A stretch of DNA of 64,000 nucleotides from an uncultured Acidimicrobiales bacterium (GCA_905480195.1 CAJQPN010000040.1:21907-85906), one strand, 5' to 3'. Positions 9,941 to 18,877 are shown, counted from the first letter of the stretch. Numbers and translations are program-made. Notes: generated by a model not told the origin, from the letters alone.

Positions 9941-10789
9941 TCAGCCGTTCACGGCGGAAATAATCTCGGCGTAGCGATCGAGGAGCGGGATGATCGTTTC
10001 CGTGGGTGCCGGCGGCAGGCCAAAGATGAATCGCCTCACGCCGCCGTCCTCGTGCATCTTCGCCGAGTCGATGTCCGGCGGCGCCATGTAGAGCGACAGT
10101 TCGATCTCAGAGACATCCCGATCGTTCTTCTTGCACTCCTCGGCGAGCGTCGCAATGTCGTCGAGCATCGTCCCACCGCGTCCGCTGATCGGCATCCAAC
10201 CGTTGCCATAGCGAGCGGCGCGACGAGGGCCATGCGGCGACGAACCACCGACGTGAATCGGCGGATGGGGTGCCTGCACCGGCTTTGGCTTCGAAAAGAT
10301 CGGCCCGAAATCGACGAAGTCACCGCGATACTCGGCCGGATCGTCGGCCCAGATTGCTTTCATCGCTTCGACACGCTCTCGCATGAGTTTGAAGCGGGAC
10401 CGGAAGTCCGTTCCGTGGTTCTCCATCTCCTCGGCATTCCAACCGCCACCGATACCGAAGAGGAAGCGGCCCCCGGAGATGTGGTCGATCGATGCGACCT
10501 CCTTGGCGGTGACGATCGGGTCGCGCTCGACCACGAGGCAGATGCCGGTCCCAACTTTGAGTTTCGTCGTCGCCGTGGCTGCTGCGGTCAACGCGACGAA
10601 CGGATCCATCGTCTCGTAGTACATCTGCGGAAGCACGGCACCGCCCGGCCATGGACTGCGGCGATCAGCGGGAATGTGCGTGTGCTCGGCAACCCAATAC
10701 GACTCGAAGCCGCGGTCTTCGAGCGCCATCGCAAGCTCGGCCGGGTGCATCGCATCCTCGGTCGGAAAGATACAAACCCCGAAGTCCAC
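9941..10789 (-). CDS. LLM-class F420-dependent oxidoreductase
   Basis: 282 residues of the luciferase-like monooxygenase superfamily, closest to the TIGR03619-type F420-dependent group. Seen: [16 protein letters not shown] at the N-terminus, [25 protein letters not shown] and [21 protein letters not shown], all typical of the TIM-barrel cofactor site. It probably uses coenzyme F420 in a redox step on an unknown substrate. It starts with GTG at 10789 behind a GAGGAG ribosome site, 31 bases after smc, and may be cotranscribed with it. Confidence 0.8.
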   Translation of the reverse strand: MDFGVCIFPTEDAMHPAELAMALEDRGFESYWVAEHTHIPADRRSPWPGGAVLPQMYYETMDPFVALTAAATATTKLKVGTGICLVVERDPIVTAKEVASIDHISGGRFLFGIGGGWNAEEMENHGTDFRSRFKLMRERVEAMKAIWADDPAEYRGDFVDFGPIFSKPKPVQAPHPPIHVGGSSPHGPRRAARYGNGWMPISGRGGTMLDDIATLAEECKKNDRDVSEIELSLYMAPPDIDSAKMHEDGGVRRFIFGLPPAPTETIIPLLDRYAEIISAVNG

Positions 10790-10820
10790 CCTGATCTCCT
10801 CAACGTGAGGCCACCCGCGG

Positions 10821-13800
10821 TCAGGCTGCGGGGGCGTTGGTTTCTGTCACCTTCTCACTCACGACCCGGCTGCTGCCACCCGGCTTCATCGAGACGCCGT
10901 AGAGAAAGTCAGCTGCCTCCATCGTGCGCTTCTGATGGCTGACGAGAAGCAGTTGCGCGTCGGCGCGAAACTCCTCGACGAGTGAGAGAAAGCGGTGCAG
11001 ATTGACATCGTCAAGCGCAGCTTCAACCTCATCCATCACATAGAACGGCGAGGGTCGGCTTCGGAAGACGGCGAAGAGGAACGCCAGCGCGGTGAGCGTG
11101 CGCTCACCACCCGAGAGCAACGAGAGCTTCTTGACGTTCTTGCCCGACGGTTTGGCCGAGATCTCGATGCCGGTGTTGAGCAGATCGTCGAGCGACGTGA
11201 GCGAAAGGGAACCTTCGCCTCCAGGAAACAGCGTCTCGAACAACTGGGTGAAGTTGACCGACACATCAGCGAACGCTGAAGCGAACACGGTGACGATCTC
11301 TTCATCGATGCTGGTGATCACCTTGGACAGCTCGCGACGGGTCGAGCGAATGTCATCGAGCTGCCCCTGCAGGAATGTGTGCCGGTCCTGCAGCGCTTGG
11401 TACTCCTCAAGCGCCAACGGATTGACTGGGCCGATGATGTCGAGTTCGGTCTCGAGCATCTCGACCCGGCGACCGGCCCCCATCCCATCGGGAAGCTCCG
11501 GACACAGCGCCGAGACTGCGACGTCGGGAGCAAGTTCGTGATCGGTTCGCAGTCGATCGAGGGTGGCCTGCAGACGCGTTCGCAACTCGGCCTCTTCCAC
11601 CTCAGCCTTCGCTAGCGACGAGCGCAACCCTTCGAGTCGATTCTGCGCTTCGCTGCGGCCCCGACGGAGATCATCGAGTCGCCGGGCGATCTCCTGCGCC
11701 GCCCGGGACTGAGCTTGTCGACGTTCGCGAACAACGGTGAGTCGGACATCGACGGCCGACGTGCGACCTTCGATCGCCACCACGAGCTTGGCGAGCACCT
11801 CGGCACGCCGGTCGAGAGCTACCCGCTGACCTTCCGCAGCAGACCGCTGCTCGACATCTCGTTCCAACCGCTCATCGAGTTCGACGAGACGAGCAACGAG
11901 CGATGCCCGTCGCTCATCGAGACCCGCCGAGCGGACGTCGACATCTGAGCGCAGCGCTCCGACCCTCGCCGAGCGCTCCTCAATCTCTGCTCGTGCCTCG
12001 GCCAGACGGCGACCTGCTTCGAGCGACGCCTCTTCTGCCGCCTCAAGAACCGGGAGCTGCGTTTCGAGTTCAAGGACACGGTTGGTCTCTCGTTCGAGTC
12101 GCAGTGCAAGCTCGTCGAATCGAGACTGAAGTGCGTCAGCCTCGGTGGCGACTTCGCGTCGATCGGCGTCAGTGCGCTGGAGCGCATCCGCAGCTGCGGT
12201 GAGGCCGGCCTCGATCCCATCGAGCCGGTCGGTCAATTCAGCAGCGCGAGTCACGCGTTCAGCCAGGTCGCGTCGCGCCTCCGAAGAAGCATCGGCGACC
12301 TCGACACAGCGAACCTGCAAGGCCTCCACCTGCTCCTCGGCTTCGGTGAGCGCCGCACCGGTGGCGCCGGTGCTTCCGGCGCCGATACGCCACCCGGAGG
12401 GCCCAAATCGGTCACCGCGGCGTGTGACAGTAACGGTGCCGGGGTTACTCAGGCTCATGTCGAGCGCTGCTTCCCACCCTCCGTCAACTGCGATTGCGTC
12501 GCCGATAAGCCGATCGAGCAGGCCGTCAAGCCCCTCGGTGGAGCTGCTGACATGCGAACGAACGAAGTGCCCACCCATCGGCCGATCGATTCGTGTCGCA
12601 GACCCCAGGGCGAGCACCGCACCAGCGACATTACCGTCGGCCAGGGCGGAGAGAGCAACGTGCGCCGTGTCGGTACCGTCGACGACCACCGCCCGCAGCC
12701 CATCACCAACCGCCGCTTCGAAGGCAGCTTCCCAGCCTTCGTCGACAACCACAAGGTCGAGCAGGGTGCCGAGGGCACCTGGGATATCGGCGAGATGCGC
12801 GGCGCCGCTGCTGGCACGGGCCTCGTCGAGGGCGAGTGTGAGGGCTTCCGCCCGCGCCACCCACCGATGGTGTTCGGACTCGGCGTCAGCCTGCACGGCC
12901 AGCGCTTGGGAGACCGCGTCTTCGGCAGCGGCCCGCGCCGAGGTGGCCGCTTCGAGCGCAGCCACGAGGGGCTCTTCCTCGTCATGAAGGGCGGCGAGAT
13001 CAGAGCGCCGTTGTGCGGCTGATGCCTCGAGATCCTGACGCTTTTGCTCGAGCTCGGTGAGCCGAGCCTGCAGCCGGTTGGACTCGCTGGAGCCTCGTTC
13101 GATCGCGGCCCGCAGCACACCGAGTTCGCCCCGCATCTCGGCTGCCTGCCCACTTGGAACCGGCACACCATCGCCCCATTCTTCACGGAATGCGGCACGA
13201 TCGGCAGCGAGCGTCGCTTCTTCGCTTGCGAGGCGATCGCGATCGGGCGCGAGTTTCACGAGTTCGGCGGTGACGCTGTCGAGATCGTTTCGACAGCGCG
13301 CTGCCTCGGCCTCCAGGTTGGCGATCACGGCCCGATCTGCGAACGCTGACCGGTCACGCTCGACGCCACGCCTTCGTTCAACAAGAACGGCGCTGAGGCC
13401 TCGCGCCCGTTCCCGCATCGACTCGAGCCGCACGAGGGTGTCACCGAGATCATCACCACCGTGATCGGCAAGTGCCCGCTCATCGGCGGATACCGCGCTA
13501 TCAAGTTCGCCGAGCTCATTACGGGTCGCTCGTTCCTGCTCGACCCGCGCACTCCGAAACTCGGCGTTGGTGTGGAGCTTGTCGCGCAGTTCAGCGATGT
13601 CGCGGCCTGCGAGATACACGCGCAACTCGTTGAGTTCTTGGATGAGATCACCATGACGCCGGGCTGCGTCAGCCTGCTTCTCAAGCGGACGTAGCTGGCG
13701 GCGGACCTCGCGCATCAGATCTTTCACGCGTGTCAGGTCGCCGTCGGTTGCGGTGAGCCGTCGCTCGGCTCGTTCCTTTCGCTTCCGGAATTTCAGGACG

Positions 13801-14297
13801 CCTGCAGCTTCCTCGATCACCGCACGACGGTCTTCAGGCCGGGCGTTGAGCACACCGTCGATCTGCCCCTGACTGACGATCACATGCTGCTGGCGACCGA
13901 CGCCACCATCGCTGAGCAGTTCGGTGATGTCGAGCAGCCGACACGGGACACCGTTGATTGAGTACTCGGAATCACCAGTTCGGAAAAGCGTGCGGGTGAT
14001 CTTCACCTCGTTGAACTCGACCGGCAGCATGCGGCTGTGGTTGTCGATCGTGAGCGAGACCTCGGCACGGCCGAGTGCGGCCTTGCCTGCGCTGCCCGCA
14101 AAGATGACATCGTCCATCTTGCCGGATCGCACTGCGCTCGGTGCCTGTGCCCCGAGTACCCACGCAATCGCGTCGACGACATTGGACTTTCCACTTCCGT
14201 TCGGTCCGACGACGACCGTTACCCCCGGTTCGAGGTCGATCGATGCCTGATCGGCGAACGACTTGAAGCCCTTCAGCGTGAGGTTCTTCAGATGCAT
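10821..14297 (-). CDS. smc: Chromosome segregation ATPase SMC
   Basis: About 1158 residues, the normal SMC length. Walker A GPNGSGKSN lies near residue 35, the Q-loop region (QHVIVSQGQIDGVLNARPEDRR) near 140, long coiled coils flank a hinge at about 500-650, and the C-terminal ABC signature LSGGERTLTALAF and Walker B YVMDEVEAALDD lie near 1070-1110. It condenses and organises the chromosome with ScpA/ScpB. I chose ATG 14297 over GTG 14303 because TAGGTT lies exactly 7 nt before it. In many actinobacteria smc follows mutM directly; here about 1.6 kb of accessory sequence separates them. Confidence 0.96.
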   Translation of the reverse strand: MHLKNLTLKGFKSFADQASIDLEPGVTVVVGPNGSGKSNVVDAIAWVLGAQAPSAVRSGKMDDVIFAGSAGKAALGRAEVSLTIDNHSRMLPVEFNEVKITRTLFRTGDSEYSINGVPCRLLDITELLSDGGVGRQQHVIVSQGQIDGVLNARPEDRRAVIEEAAGVLKFRKRKERAERRLTATDGDLTRVKDLMREVRRQLRPLEKQADAARRHGDLIQELNELRVYLAGRDIAELRDKLHTNAEFRSARVEQERATRNELGELDSAVSADERALADHGGDDLGDTLVRLESMRERARGLSAVLVERRRGVERDRSAFADRAVIANLEAEAARCRNDLDSVTAELVKLAPDRDRLASEEATLAADRAAFREEWGDGVPVPSGQAAEMRGELGVLRAAIERGSSESNRLQARLTELEQKRQDLEASAAQRRSDLAALHDEEEPLVAALEAATSARAAAEDAVSQALAVQADAESEHHRWVARAEALTLALDEARASSGAAHLADIPGALGTLLDLVVVDEGWEAAFEAAVGDGLRAVVVDGTDTAHVALSALADGNVAGAVLALGSATRIDRPMGGHFVRSHVSSSTEGLDGLLDRLIGDAIAVDGGWEAALDMSLSNPGTVTVTRRGDRFGPSGWRIGAGSTGATGAALTEAEEQVEALQVRCVEVADASSEARRDLAERVTRAAELTDRLDGIEAGLTAAADALQRTDADRREVATEADALQSRFDELALRLERETNRVLELETQLPVLEAAEEASLEAGRRLAEARAEIEERSARVGALRSDVDVRSAGLDERRASLVARLVELDERLERDVEQRSAAEGQRVALDRRAEVLAKLVVAIEGRTSAVDVRLTVVRERRQAQSRAAQEIARRLDDLRRGRSEAQNRLEGLRSSLAKAEVEEAELRTRLQATLDRLRTDHELAPDVAVSALCPELPDGMGAGRRVEMLETELDIIGPVNPLALEEYQALQDRHTFLQGQLDDIRSTRRELSKVITSIDEEIVTVFASAFADVSVNFTQLFETLFPGGEGSLSLTSLDDLLNTGIEISAKPSGKNVKKLSLLSGGERTLTALAFLFAVFRSRPSPFYVMDEVEAALDDVNLHRFLSLVEEFRADAQLLLVSHQKRTMEAADFLYGVSMKPGGSSRVVSEKVTETNAPAA

Positions 14298-14304
14298 CGC
14301 CACG

Positions 14305-14310
14305 AACCTA
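14305..14310 (-). promoter_or_regulatory. -10 box of smc (leaderless layout)
   Basis: TAGGTT on the minus strand, 7 nt before ATG 14297. smc thus seems to have its own promoter after being separated from the rnc-mutM operon. Confidence 0.55.
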
Positions 14311-14459
14311 ACAACCCGAATTACATCCGTGTAGTCCGTGGCCTGTGGATTTCGTGTGGAAACACACAGACGAGCTTGATCCTGCCGGGTGCAACTCAGT
14401 GGTATCCGGGTGTACTCCCCTTCCCCGGGGGGTGGCCCCTACCGACACGCCCCCGGATC

Positions 14460-14563
14460 GGTCGATACCGATTCGCGTGCCGATTCCTGCGGGCCTCACC
14501 GATAAGCAACACCTCGCCATCAAGTACCTCGTGGCAAGAACGACCGACGGCGAAGTGGCCGAG
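14460..14563 (+). repeat. Direct repeat copy A encoding a truncated HTH domain
   Basis: 104 bp that match 15801-15904 at 95 positions without gaps (about 91%); the last 41 bases are identical. In one frame it reads VPIPAGLTDKQHLAIKYLV followed by ARTTDGEVAE and, past the repeat, LVGRSRQT, which looks like a helix-turn-helix such as those in small transposase or terminase-like proteins. The matching sequence after SRQT seems to continue in another frame (RHECRFRR), so this copy looks like a decayed gene ending at 14647. The stretch 14304-14459 otherwise holds only the smc promoter. Confidence 0.7.
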
Positions 14564-14659
14564 TTGGTCGGGAGAAGTCGTCAGACCGGCATGAGTGCCG
14601 GTTCAGACGCGGGTCGAGCCCAAGGATTCGCTGATCTGCGTCGTTAGATTCGGGGACCA

Positions 14660-14998
14660 GTGGCCCTCACAATCCTTGCGTTGATCTCGGGGATCTCGTT
14701 CCTGAAGTATGGACTCGACATTCTCTGTCGGGAGCGACTGTTCGTCGAATTCGAGCGCTACGACCTGACACGATTCCAGACGCTGGTGGGCAGCGCGGAG
14801 GTCGCTGGGGGGCTGGCCGTTCTGGTGGGCCTACAGATAGCGACGCTCGGCGTACTCGGATCTGCGGGACTCGCTGTCCTTATGGGGTTGGGGCTGATCG
14901 TCCGAATTCGTCTTCGCGATCCAATCCGACTTCTGCTACCCGCTGCGACGCTCGCGGTGATCAACGTCGCGCTCGTGGTTCTCTTCGCTAGTTCGTAG
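14660..14998 (+). CDS. DoxX-like small membrane protein
   Basis: 112 residues with four hydrophobic segments (about 3-18, 42-62, 66-84 and 92-110) and the DoxX-like pattern FLKYGLDILCRERLFVEFERYDL followed by a VGSAEVAGGLAVL block (listed here as separate motifs). GTG start at 14660 with GGGG upstream; TAGATT lies 9 nt before it. The role of DoxX-like proteins of this size is not established. It is convergent with and overlaps by 11 nt another DoxX-like gene, and both sit between the two direct repeats. Confidence 0.6.
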   Translation: MALTILALISGISFLKYGLDILCRERLFVEFERYDLTRFQTLVGSAEVAGGLAVLVGLQIATLGVLGSAGLAVLMGLGLIVRIRLRDPIRLLLPAATLAVINVALVVLFASS

Positions 14999-15386
14999 CC
15001 GTCTCCGTTGGCGACGGTGGTCCGTTAAGAATCGCCGAGACGGTGGACAGCGTAAAAACGGAGAGGGCCGGGAGGTAACGCTTTACGGGATCGCCAACTT
15101 TGATGTGCATTCCAATTGCGCCGGCCATAAAGGCTGCAAGCCCAATGGAGGCTGGCCGCACAAGTTGCGGTTTCGCGTGGCCGGCGAGCATCGCACTCGC
15201 AAGCCCGACCTTCGCAGCTCCTACGATGTACACGGAGCTTTCGGGCAACCCGTAGGTCGCAAACTCCTCTTTCATGTTGGTGGCGTCGCCACCCCGATAA
15301 CCGGTGTCTTTGTTGAACCGGTTGAACCAGACGTTGAGTATCCATAATGCCGCCGAGGTCTGGGCGAGCTTGCCGATGGTCTGCAC
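14988..15386 (-). CDS. DoxX-like small membrane protein
   Basis: About 132 residues with hydrophobic segments near the N-terminus (TSAALWILNVWF), then FATYGLPESSVYIVGAAKV, ASIGLAAFMAGAIGMHI and LPALSVFTLSTVSAIL, fitting a four-helix DoxX-like protein. No ATG is available: GTG 15386 has AGGAAG 10 nt upstream and TTG 15392 has it 4 nt upstream, so the start is uncertain by two codons. It converges on the other DoxX-like gene. Function unknown. Confidence 0.6.
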   Translation of the reverse strand: MQTIGKLAQTSAALWILNVWFNRFNKDTGYRGGDATNMKEEFATYGLPESSVYIVGAAKVGLASAMLAGHAKPQLVRPASIGLAAFMAGAIGMHIKVGDPVKRYLPALSVFTLSTVSAILNGPPSPTETATN

Positions 15387-15515
15387 AATCAAAACACTTC
15401 CTGTAGAGGAACGTCGGGGCTGGCGCCTCAACCGATGCCGAGAGGAACAACAACTCTCACGCACTGACGATGCTACTGAGGGCCGGAGTTACCCCGGTTT
15501 CCTGGACACCGGTTT

Positions 15516-15749
15516 CTATCGAGCGATCTTCACCGTGTCGTAATCGGTGCTGGAGAGGCCTTCGACCGTGACGACCTCAACGATGATGCTGTCACCCGGG
15601 TTCATACTTGCGTCTAGCTGCAGAGGTGCCGAACATGTCCATGGTCGGTTGTGGGCTCGCACCTCAGGCGAAAGAAGCGCCCGAAAACCGTTGCCATAGC
15701 CGATCGTCGTGCTTCCAGGCCACACCGCCGGACACCCCCGCCCTTTCAT
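15516..15749 (-). other. Possible gene fragment in the 15.4-15.8 kb stretch
   Basis: An open frame of 77 codons whose last part (DASMNPGDSIIVEVVTVE and a short tail DYDTVKIAR) looks like the end of a secreted or immunoglobulin-fold-like protein. It has no good start region or recognisable domain. The rest of 15393-15800 holds nothing I can identify. It may be debris brought with the insertion between mutM and smc. Confidence 0.2.
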
Positions 15750-15800
15750 CCCCCGAGACCCCCGAGGGGTGGGGTGACCACGACTGACGCAGCCCGGCCT

Positions 15801-15904
15801 GGTCGCTACCGTTTCGCGTGCCGATCCCGACGGACCTTACCGATGAGCAACACCTCGCCATCGAGTACCTCGTGGCAAGAACGACCGACGGCGAAGTGGC
15901 CGAG
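15801..15904 (+). repeat. Direct repeat copy B encoding a truncated HTH domain
   Basis: Second copy of the 104-bp repeat at 14460-14563. In frame from GTG 15818 it reads VPIPTDLTDEQHLAIEYLV then ARTTDGEVAE and then departs (EARSDRQ) instead of completing the HTH, running antisense into mutM. TACCGT lies 5 nt before the GTG, so the repeat seems to carry a promoter plus the start of a gene. An 11-bp direct repeat GCTCACACCTG follows at 15928-15938 and 15960-15970, the second touching the last codons of mutM. Confidence 0.7.
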
Positions 15905-15961
15905 GAAGCGCGATCAGATCGCCAACTGCTCACACCTGACCGTCGCAGGATCTCGCTTCGC

Positions 15962-16795
15962 TCACACCTGTGTTTCGCAGAAGTACGTCCAGGCGCCACC
16001 AAACTTCACTCGCTGGATCGGCAGTCGGCTACGACTGCTGAGCTGGCCTTGCTTGCCCCAGACGTTGAGATGGTCGGCGAAATCGCCCGAAACCCCGAAC
16101 GGATCGACGAACGGGCGGTCGGGGGTGGACGTACCTCGGTATTTGATCGCATCGTGGAGCGTGCCCACGAGCGCACGGTGCAGTCGGCGAATCTCCTGGC
16201 TCGACAACGAATTGGACGGGCGGTCATACCTCAAACCGGCCTCGAAGAGGATCTCGTCGGCATAGATGTTGCCGATGCCGACCACAAACGACTCGTCGGT
16301 GAGCAGCGTCTTGAGCTTCACATTGCGCTGCAGGAGCGCACGACCGAACTCCGTCCATGAGATCGGCTCGTCGACAGGGTCAAGACCGAGGCCATCGAGT
16401 GACGGAACCTCGTCGATCAGCGCCTCGCTGTCAACCACGAATATCTGGGCCGTGCCGCCGGCATCGATCAAACGCAGCTGCCCGTGTTGGGTGAACGTGA
16501 TCACAACCTCGGTGTGATCCTCAATCGCGTCCCGGTTGGCGTTGCGGCGCAGCGAGCCCGACGAGCCGAGGTCGACAACCAGCGTCGATCCACCGTCGAG
16601 ACCGATCGTGAGGTACAGCCCACGACGCTCCACTCCGAGGATCTTCATGTCGTCGAACCGACCCGTGAACGACTTGCGGTTCCTGTAGCGACCGAGCGTT
16701 TTCATGCTCATCGCCTCCACAGACCTCACCTTCTTCCCGACGAGGTCGCGATCGAGCTCGCGGCGGACCGTTTCGATTTCCGGCAGCTCAAACAT
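15962..16795 (-). CDS. Fpg/MutM-family protein with degenerate active site
   Basis: 277 residues aligning end to end with formamidopyrimidine-DNA glycosylase and located where mutM normally sits, 3 bases after rnc. The helix-two-turns-helix motif GIGNIYADEILFEAG is intact. However, by comparison with E. coli Fpg, Pro2 is Phe (MFELPEIE), Lys57 is Leu (ERRGLYL), the intercalating Met74 is Ser (DLGSSGS), Arg109/Phe111 in DPRRFG are lost (IDAGGTA), Arg259 is Ala, and three of four zinc-finger cysteines are missing (LSSRSRLP; FCETQ). The protein may bind DNA but base excision by the classical proline mechanism looks impossible. No alternative start restores proline. Family certain, activity doubtful. 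Confidence 0.85.
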   Translation of the reverse strand: MFELPEIETVRRELDRDLVGKKVRSVEAMSMKTLGRYRNRKSFTGRFDDMKILGVERRGLYLTIGLDGGSTLVVDLGSSGSLRRNANRDAIEDHTEVVITFTQHGQLRLIDAGGTAQIFVVDSEALIDEVPSLDGLGLDPVDEPISWTEFGRALLQRNVKLKTLLTDESFVVGIGNIYADEILFEAGLRYDRPSNSLSSQEIRRLHRALVGTLHDAIKYRGTSTPDRPFVDPFGVSGDFADHLNVWGKQGQLSSRSRLPIQRVKFGGAWTYFCETQV

Positions 16796-16798
16796 CGG

Positions 16799-17497
16799 TT
16801 ACTCCATCCCTGCCGAACGAGCCCCGTACGCGGCTTCTGCCGCTCGCTGCTCGGCTTCTTTTTTCGACGTGCCGTCACCGGCGCCCCGCGCCACGCCACC
16901 GATCAGAACGGTGGCGTGGAATCGTTTGTGGTGGTCAGGACCGCTCTCGGTCAGTCGATAAACGGGCGGCCCGTACCCGTCTTGGGCGGCTACTTCTTGC
17001 AGCCGCGTCTTGAAGTCGTCGGATCCAGGACGGCGCGCAGCGGTGTCGATGCGATCGGCGAGCATGCTCAAAACGAGGCGACGGGCCGGTTCGATCCCGC
17101 CGTCCAGATACGCGGCACCGATCACAGCTTCGACTGCGTCGGCGAGGATCGAACCCTTCTCGCGGCCACCAGATGCGTCTTCACCCTTTCCGAGTCGAAG
17201 GTCGGGGCCGATCCCAAGGTCGGCCCCGGCGGCTGCGAGCGCATCCGCCGATACGACTGCCGCGCGAGCCTTGGCCAGCTGGCCCTCAGGTAAGTCAGGA
17301 AACCGGCTGAAGAGGTGGTCGGTGACCACCAGCCCCAACACTGCATCGCCCAGGAACTCGAGGCGTTCATTCGACGGGTCGTCCGGGTGCTCGGCACACC
17401 AGGACCGGTGGGTGAGTGCGTGGGCCAGCAGGGTGGCGTCGGCGAATCGGTAACCGATCCGCTCCTCCAGCGAGGTCGAAGGCGCTACCGCAGGCAG
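16799..17497 (-). CDS. rnc: Ribonuclease III (start codon apparently CTG)
   Basis: The catalytic motif ERLEFLGDAVLGL, the second acidic cluster ILADAVEAVIGAAYLDGG and a C-terminal dsRNA-binding domain (DFKTRLQE... GTSKKEAEQRAAEAA) identify RNase III, which processes rRNA and double-stranded RNA. The first ATG (17341) lies inside the catalytic motif and would remove essential residues. Upstream, in the same frame, comes a normal N-terminus (LEERIGYRFADATLLAHALTH), but no ATG, GTG or TTG exists between it and the acpP stop at 17501. CTG at 17497 or 17470 are the candidates; 17497 is used here. The frame is the same as that of acpP. Confidence 0.85.
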   Translation of the reverse strand: MPAVAPSTSLEERIGYRFADATLLAHALTHRSWCAEHPDDPSNERLEFLGDAVLGLVVTDHLFSRFPDLPEGQLAKARAAVVSADALAAAGADLGIGPDLRLGKGEDASGGREKGSILADAVEAVIGAAYLDGGIEPARRLVLSMLADRIDTAARRPGSDDFKTRLQEVAAQDGYGPPVYRLTESGPDHHKRFHATVLIGGVARGAGDGTSKKEAEQRAAEAAYGARSAGME

Positions 17498-17500
17498 AGC

Positions 17501-17758
17501 TCAGCCCAACTTCGCTACGACGTAGTCGACGGCGTCGCGGACGGTCCTCAGGTCTTCTAAGTCCTCGTCCTCGATACGGAAACCAACAGAGCGCTCGGCG
17601 AGCTCCTCTTCGATCGCCTCGACGAGTTCGATCAGTGCCAACGAGTCCGCATCGAGATCCTCGGCGAACGCATCACCTTCACCGATGGCCGACGGCTCGA
17701 TCTCGAGGATCTCGGCCAAGCGGTCCTTCACCAGCGTGAGCACTTCGTCGCGTCCCAT
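17501..17758 (-). CDS. acpP: Acyl carrier protein
   Basis: 85 residues. The phosphopantetheine site is DLDADSLALIELV with the Ser in DSL, followed by an acidic helix (EAIEEELAE), as in fatty-acid-synthesis ACPs. ATG 17758 is chosen because GGAGGGAGAA sits just upstream; a longer version from 17791 would read through this ribosome site. It lies between plsX and rnc, as in many bacteria, and works with PlsX, which transfers acyl groups from ACP to phosphate. Confidence 0.92.
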   Translation of the reverse strand: MGRDEVLTLVKDRLAEILEIEPSAIGEGDAFAEDLDADSLALIELVEAIEEELAERSVGFRIEDEDLEDLRTVRDAVDYVVAKLG

Positions 17759-17813
17759 GGGTTCTCCCTCCACGTGTGTCTCGGCAGGCATACGCTCTCC
17801 ATTTGCCCAAAAA

Positions 17814-17848
17814 GCCCCCGAAAGGGCGCAAACACTGCGCGCACCCTA
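17814..17848 (-). promoter_or_regulatory. acpP promoter and leader hairpin
   Basis: TAGGGT on the minus strand (17848-17843) fits a -10 box, which would give acpP a leader of about 75 nt. Within it GCCC/GGGC (17827-17814, loop of 6) is followed by five T residues on the minus strand, so it could end the plsX transcript or attenuate acpP. Confidence 0.4.
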
Positions 17849-17887
17849 CAGGCAATCCGAGCTTGCGCGCTTGTGAATGTGCGCTGC

Positions 17888-18877
17888 TCAGCCCGGTGCG
17901 GCAGCCGAGGTGAGATGGTCGACCATCTCAACTTCAACCATTTCGTGGGCAACCCGGATGGCGTTGACCATCGCTGCGGCGGAACTCGAGCCGTGAGAGA
18001 TGACGCACACACCCTTGACGCCGAGCAGCAACGCCCCACCCACCGAGTCGGGATGAAGCTCGGAGACCATCTGATCAAGAGCGGGACCTAGAGCCGCACC
18101 GGCGGCGCGGGTGTCGTCGTCGGTATCGATGGCGACGAGAAGCCGGTTGATCAGGGCCTTCATAGCGCCTTCGAGCGTCTTGAGGGTGACGTTGCCGGTG
18201 AAGCCATCGGTCACGACAACGTCGACTTCATCGGTCATGACATCGCGTCCCTCGACGTTGCCGATCCACTCGCAGCCGGCCTTTGCAGCCCAAACAGGGT
18301 CGCTGAGATGTTCGAAGCACTCCTTGACGAACGGACTGCCCTTCCCGGCTTCCTCGCCGATCGAGAGCAGGCCGACCTTCGGGCGGTCGATCGCAAAACG
18401 GTCACGCGCATAGACCCCGCCCATCTGGGCAAACTCGACCAGCCATTCGGGACGGCACTCTGCGTTCGCTCCGGCGTCGAGCAGGGTGGTCGGGGTACCC
18501 CCGGGGACAGGAATGGGTGTGGCGATCGACGGACGATTGATGCCCTTGATGCGACCCATCCGCAGCAGAGCGGATGCCATCGTTGCACCGGTATTGCCAG
18601 CCGAGACCATTGCGGAAGCTGCGCCGTCGCGCACCGCCTCGGCGGCGCGAACCAGCGACGAGTCCTTCATTTTGCGAACACTTGACCCTGGCTCGGCATC
18701 CATCGCGATGACTTCGGACGCTTCGATGATCGAGAGGCCGTCGGTGTCGCCCATTTCGCCTGGGCGCCCGACAAGGACGATCGGAATCCCGAACTCGCGG
18801 TGCGCGCGCTTGGCTCCGTCGACGATGGCTGCAGGCGCGAAGTCGCCGCCCATGGCGTCGACTGCGATCGGCAGCAT
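17888..18877 (-). CDS. plsX: Phosphate acyltransferase PlsX
   Basis: 329 residues. The N-terminus LPIAVDAMGGDFAP and later blocks (VLVGRPGEMG, SAGNTGATMASALLRMG, TVTDGFTGNV-like VVVTDGFTGNVTLKTLEG, GVKGVCVISHGSS) are diagnostic of PlsX, which makes acyl-phosphate from acyl-ACP for phospholipid synthesis. ATG 18877 is 5 bases after the rpmF stop. The rpmF-plsX-acpP order is widely conserved. Confidence 0.95.
   Translation of the reverse strand: MLPIAVDAMGGDFAPAAIVDGAKRAHREFGIPIVLVGRPGEMGDTDGLSIIEASEVIAMDAEPGSSVRKMKDSSLVRAAEAVRDGAASAMVSAGNTGATMASALLRMGRIKGINRPSIATPIPVPGGTPTTLLDAGANAECRPEWLVEFAQMGGVYARDRFAIDRPKVGLLSIGEEAGKGSPFVKECFEHLSDPVWAAKAGCEWIGNVEGRDVMTDEVDVVVTDGFTGNVTLKTLEGAMKALINRLLVAIDTDDDTRAAGAALGPALDQMVSELHPDSVGGALLLGVKGVCVISHGSSSAAAMVNAIRVAHEMVEVEMVDHLTSAAAPG

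Noticed and set aside
12145..12987. Long open frame antisense to smc
   Set aside because: Ser/Ala/Arg-rich low-complexity translation opposite the conserved SMC hinge; a shadow.
14345..14647. 100-codon frame around repeat copy A as an intact HTH regulator gene
   Set aside because: Only the first part looks like HTH; the continuation appears frame-shifted and the second copy is cut at a different point.
17341..17343. ATG 17341 as the start of rnc
   Set aside because: It would remove the ERLEFLGD active-site motif and the first 50 or so residues.
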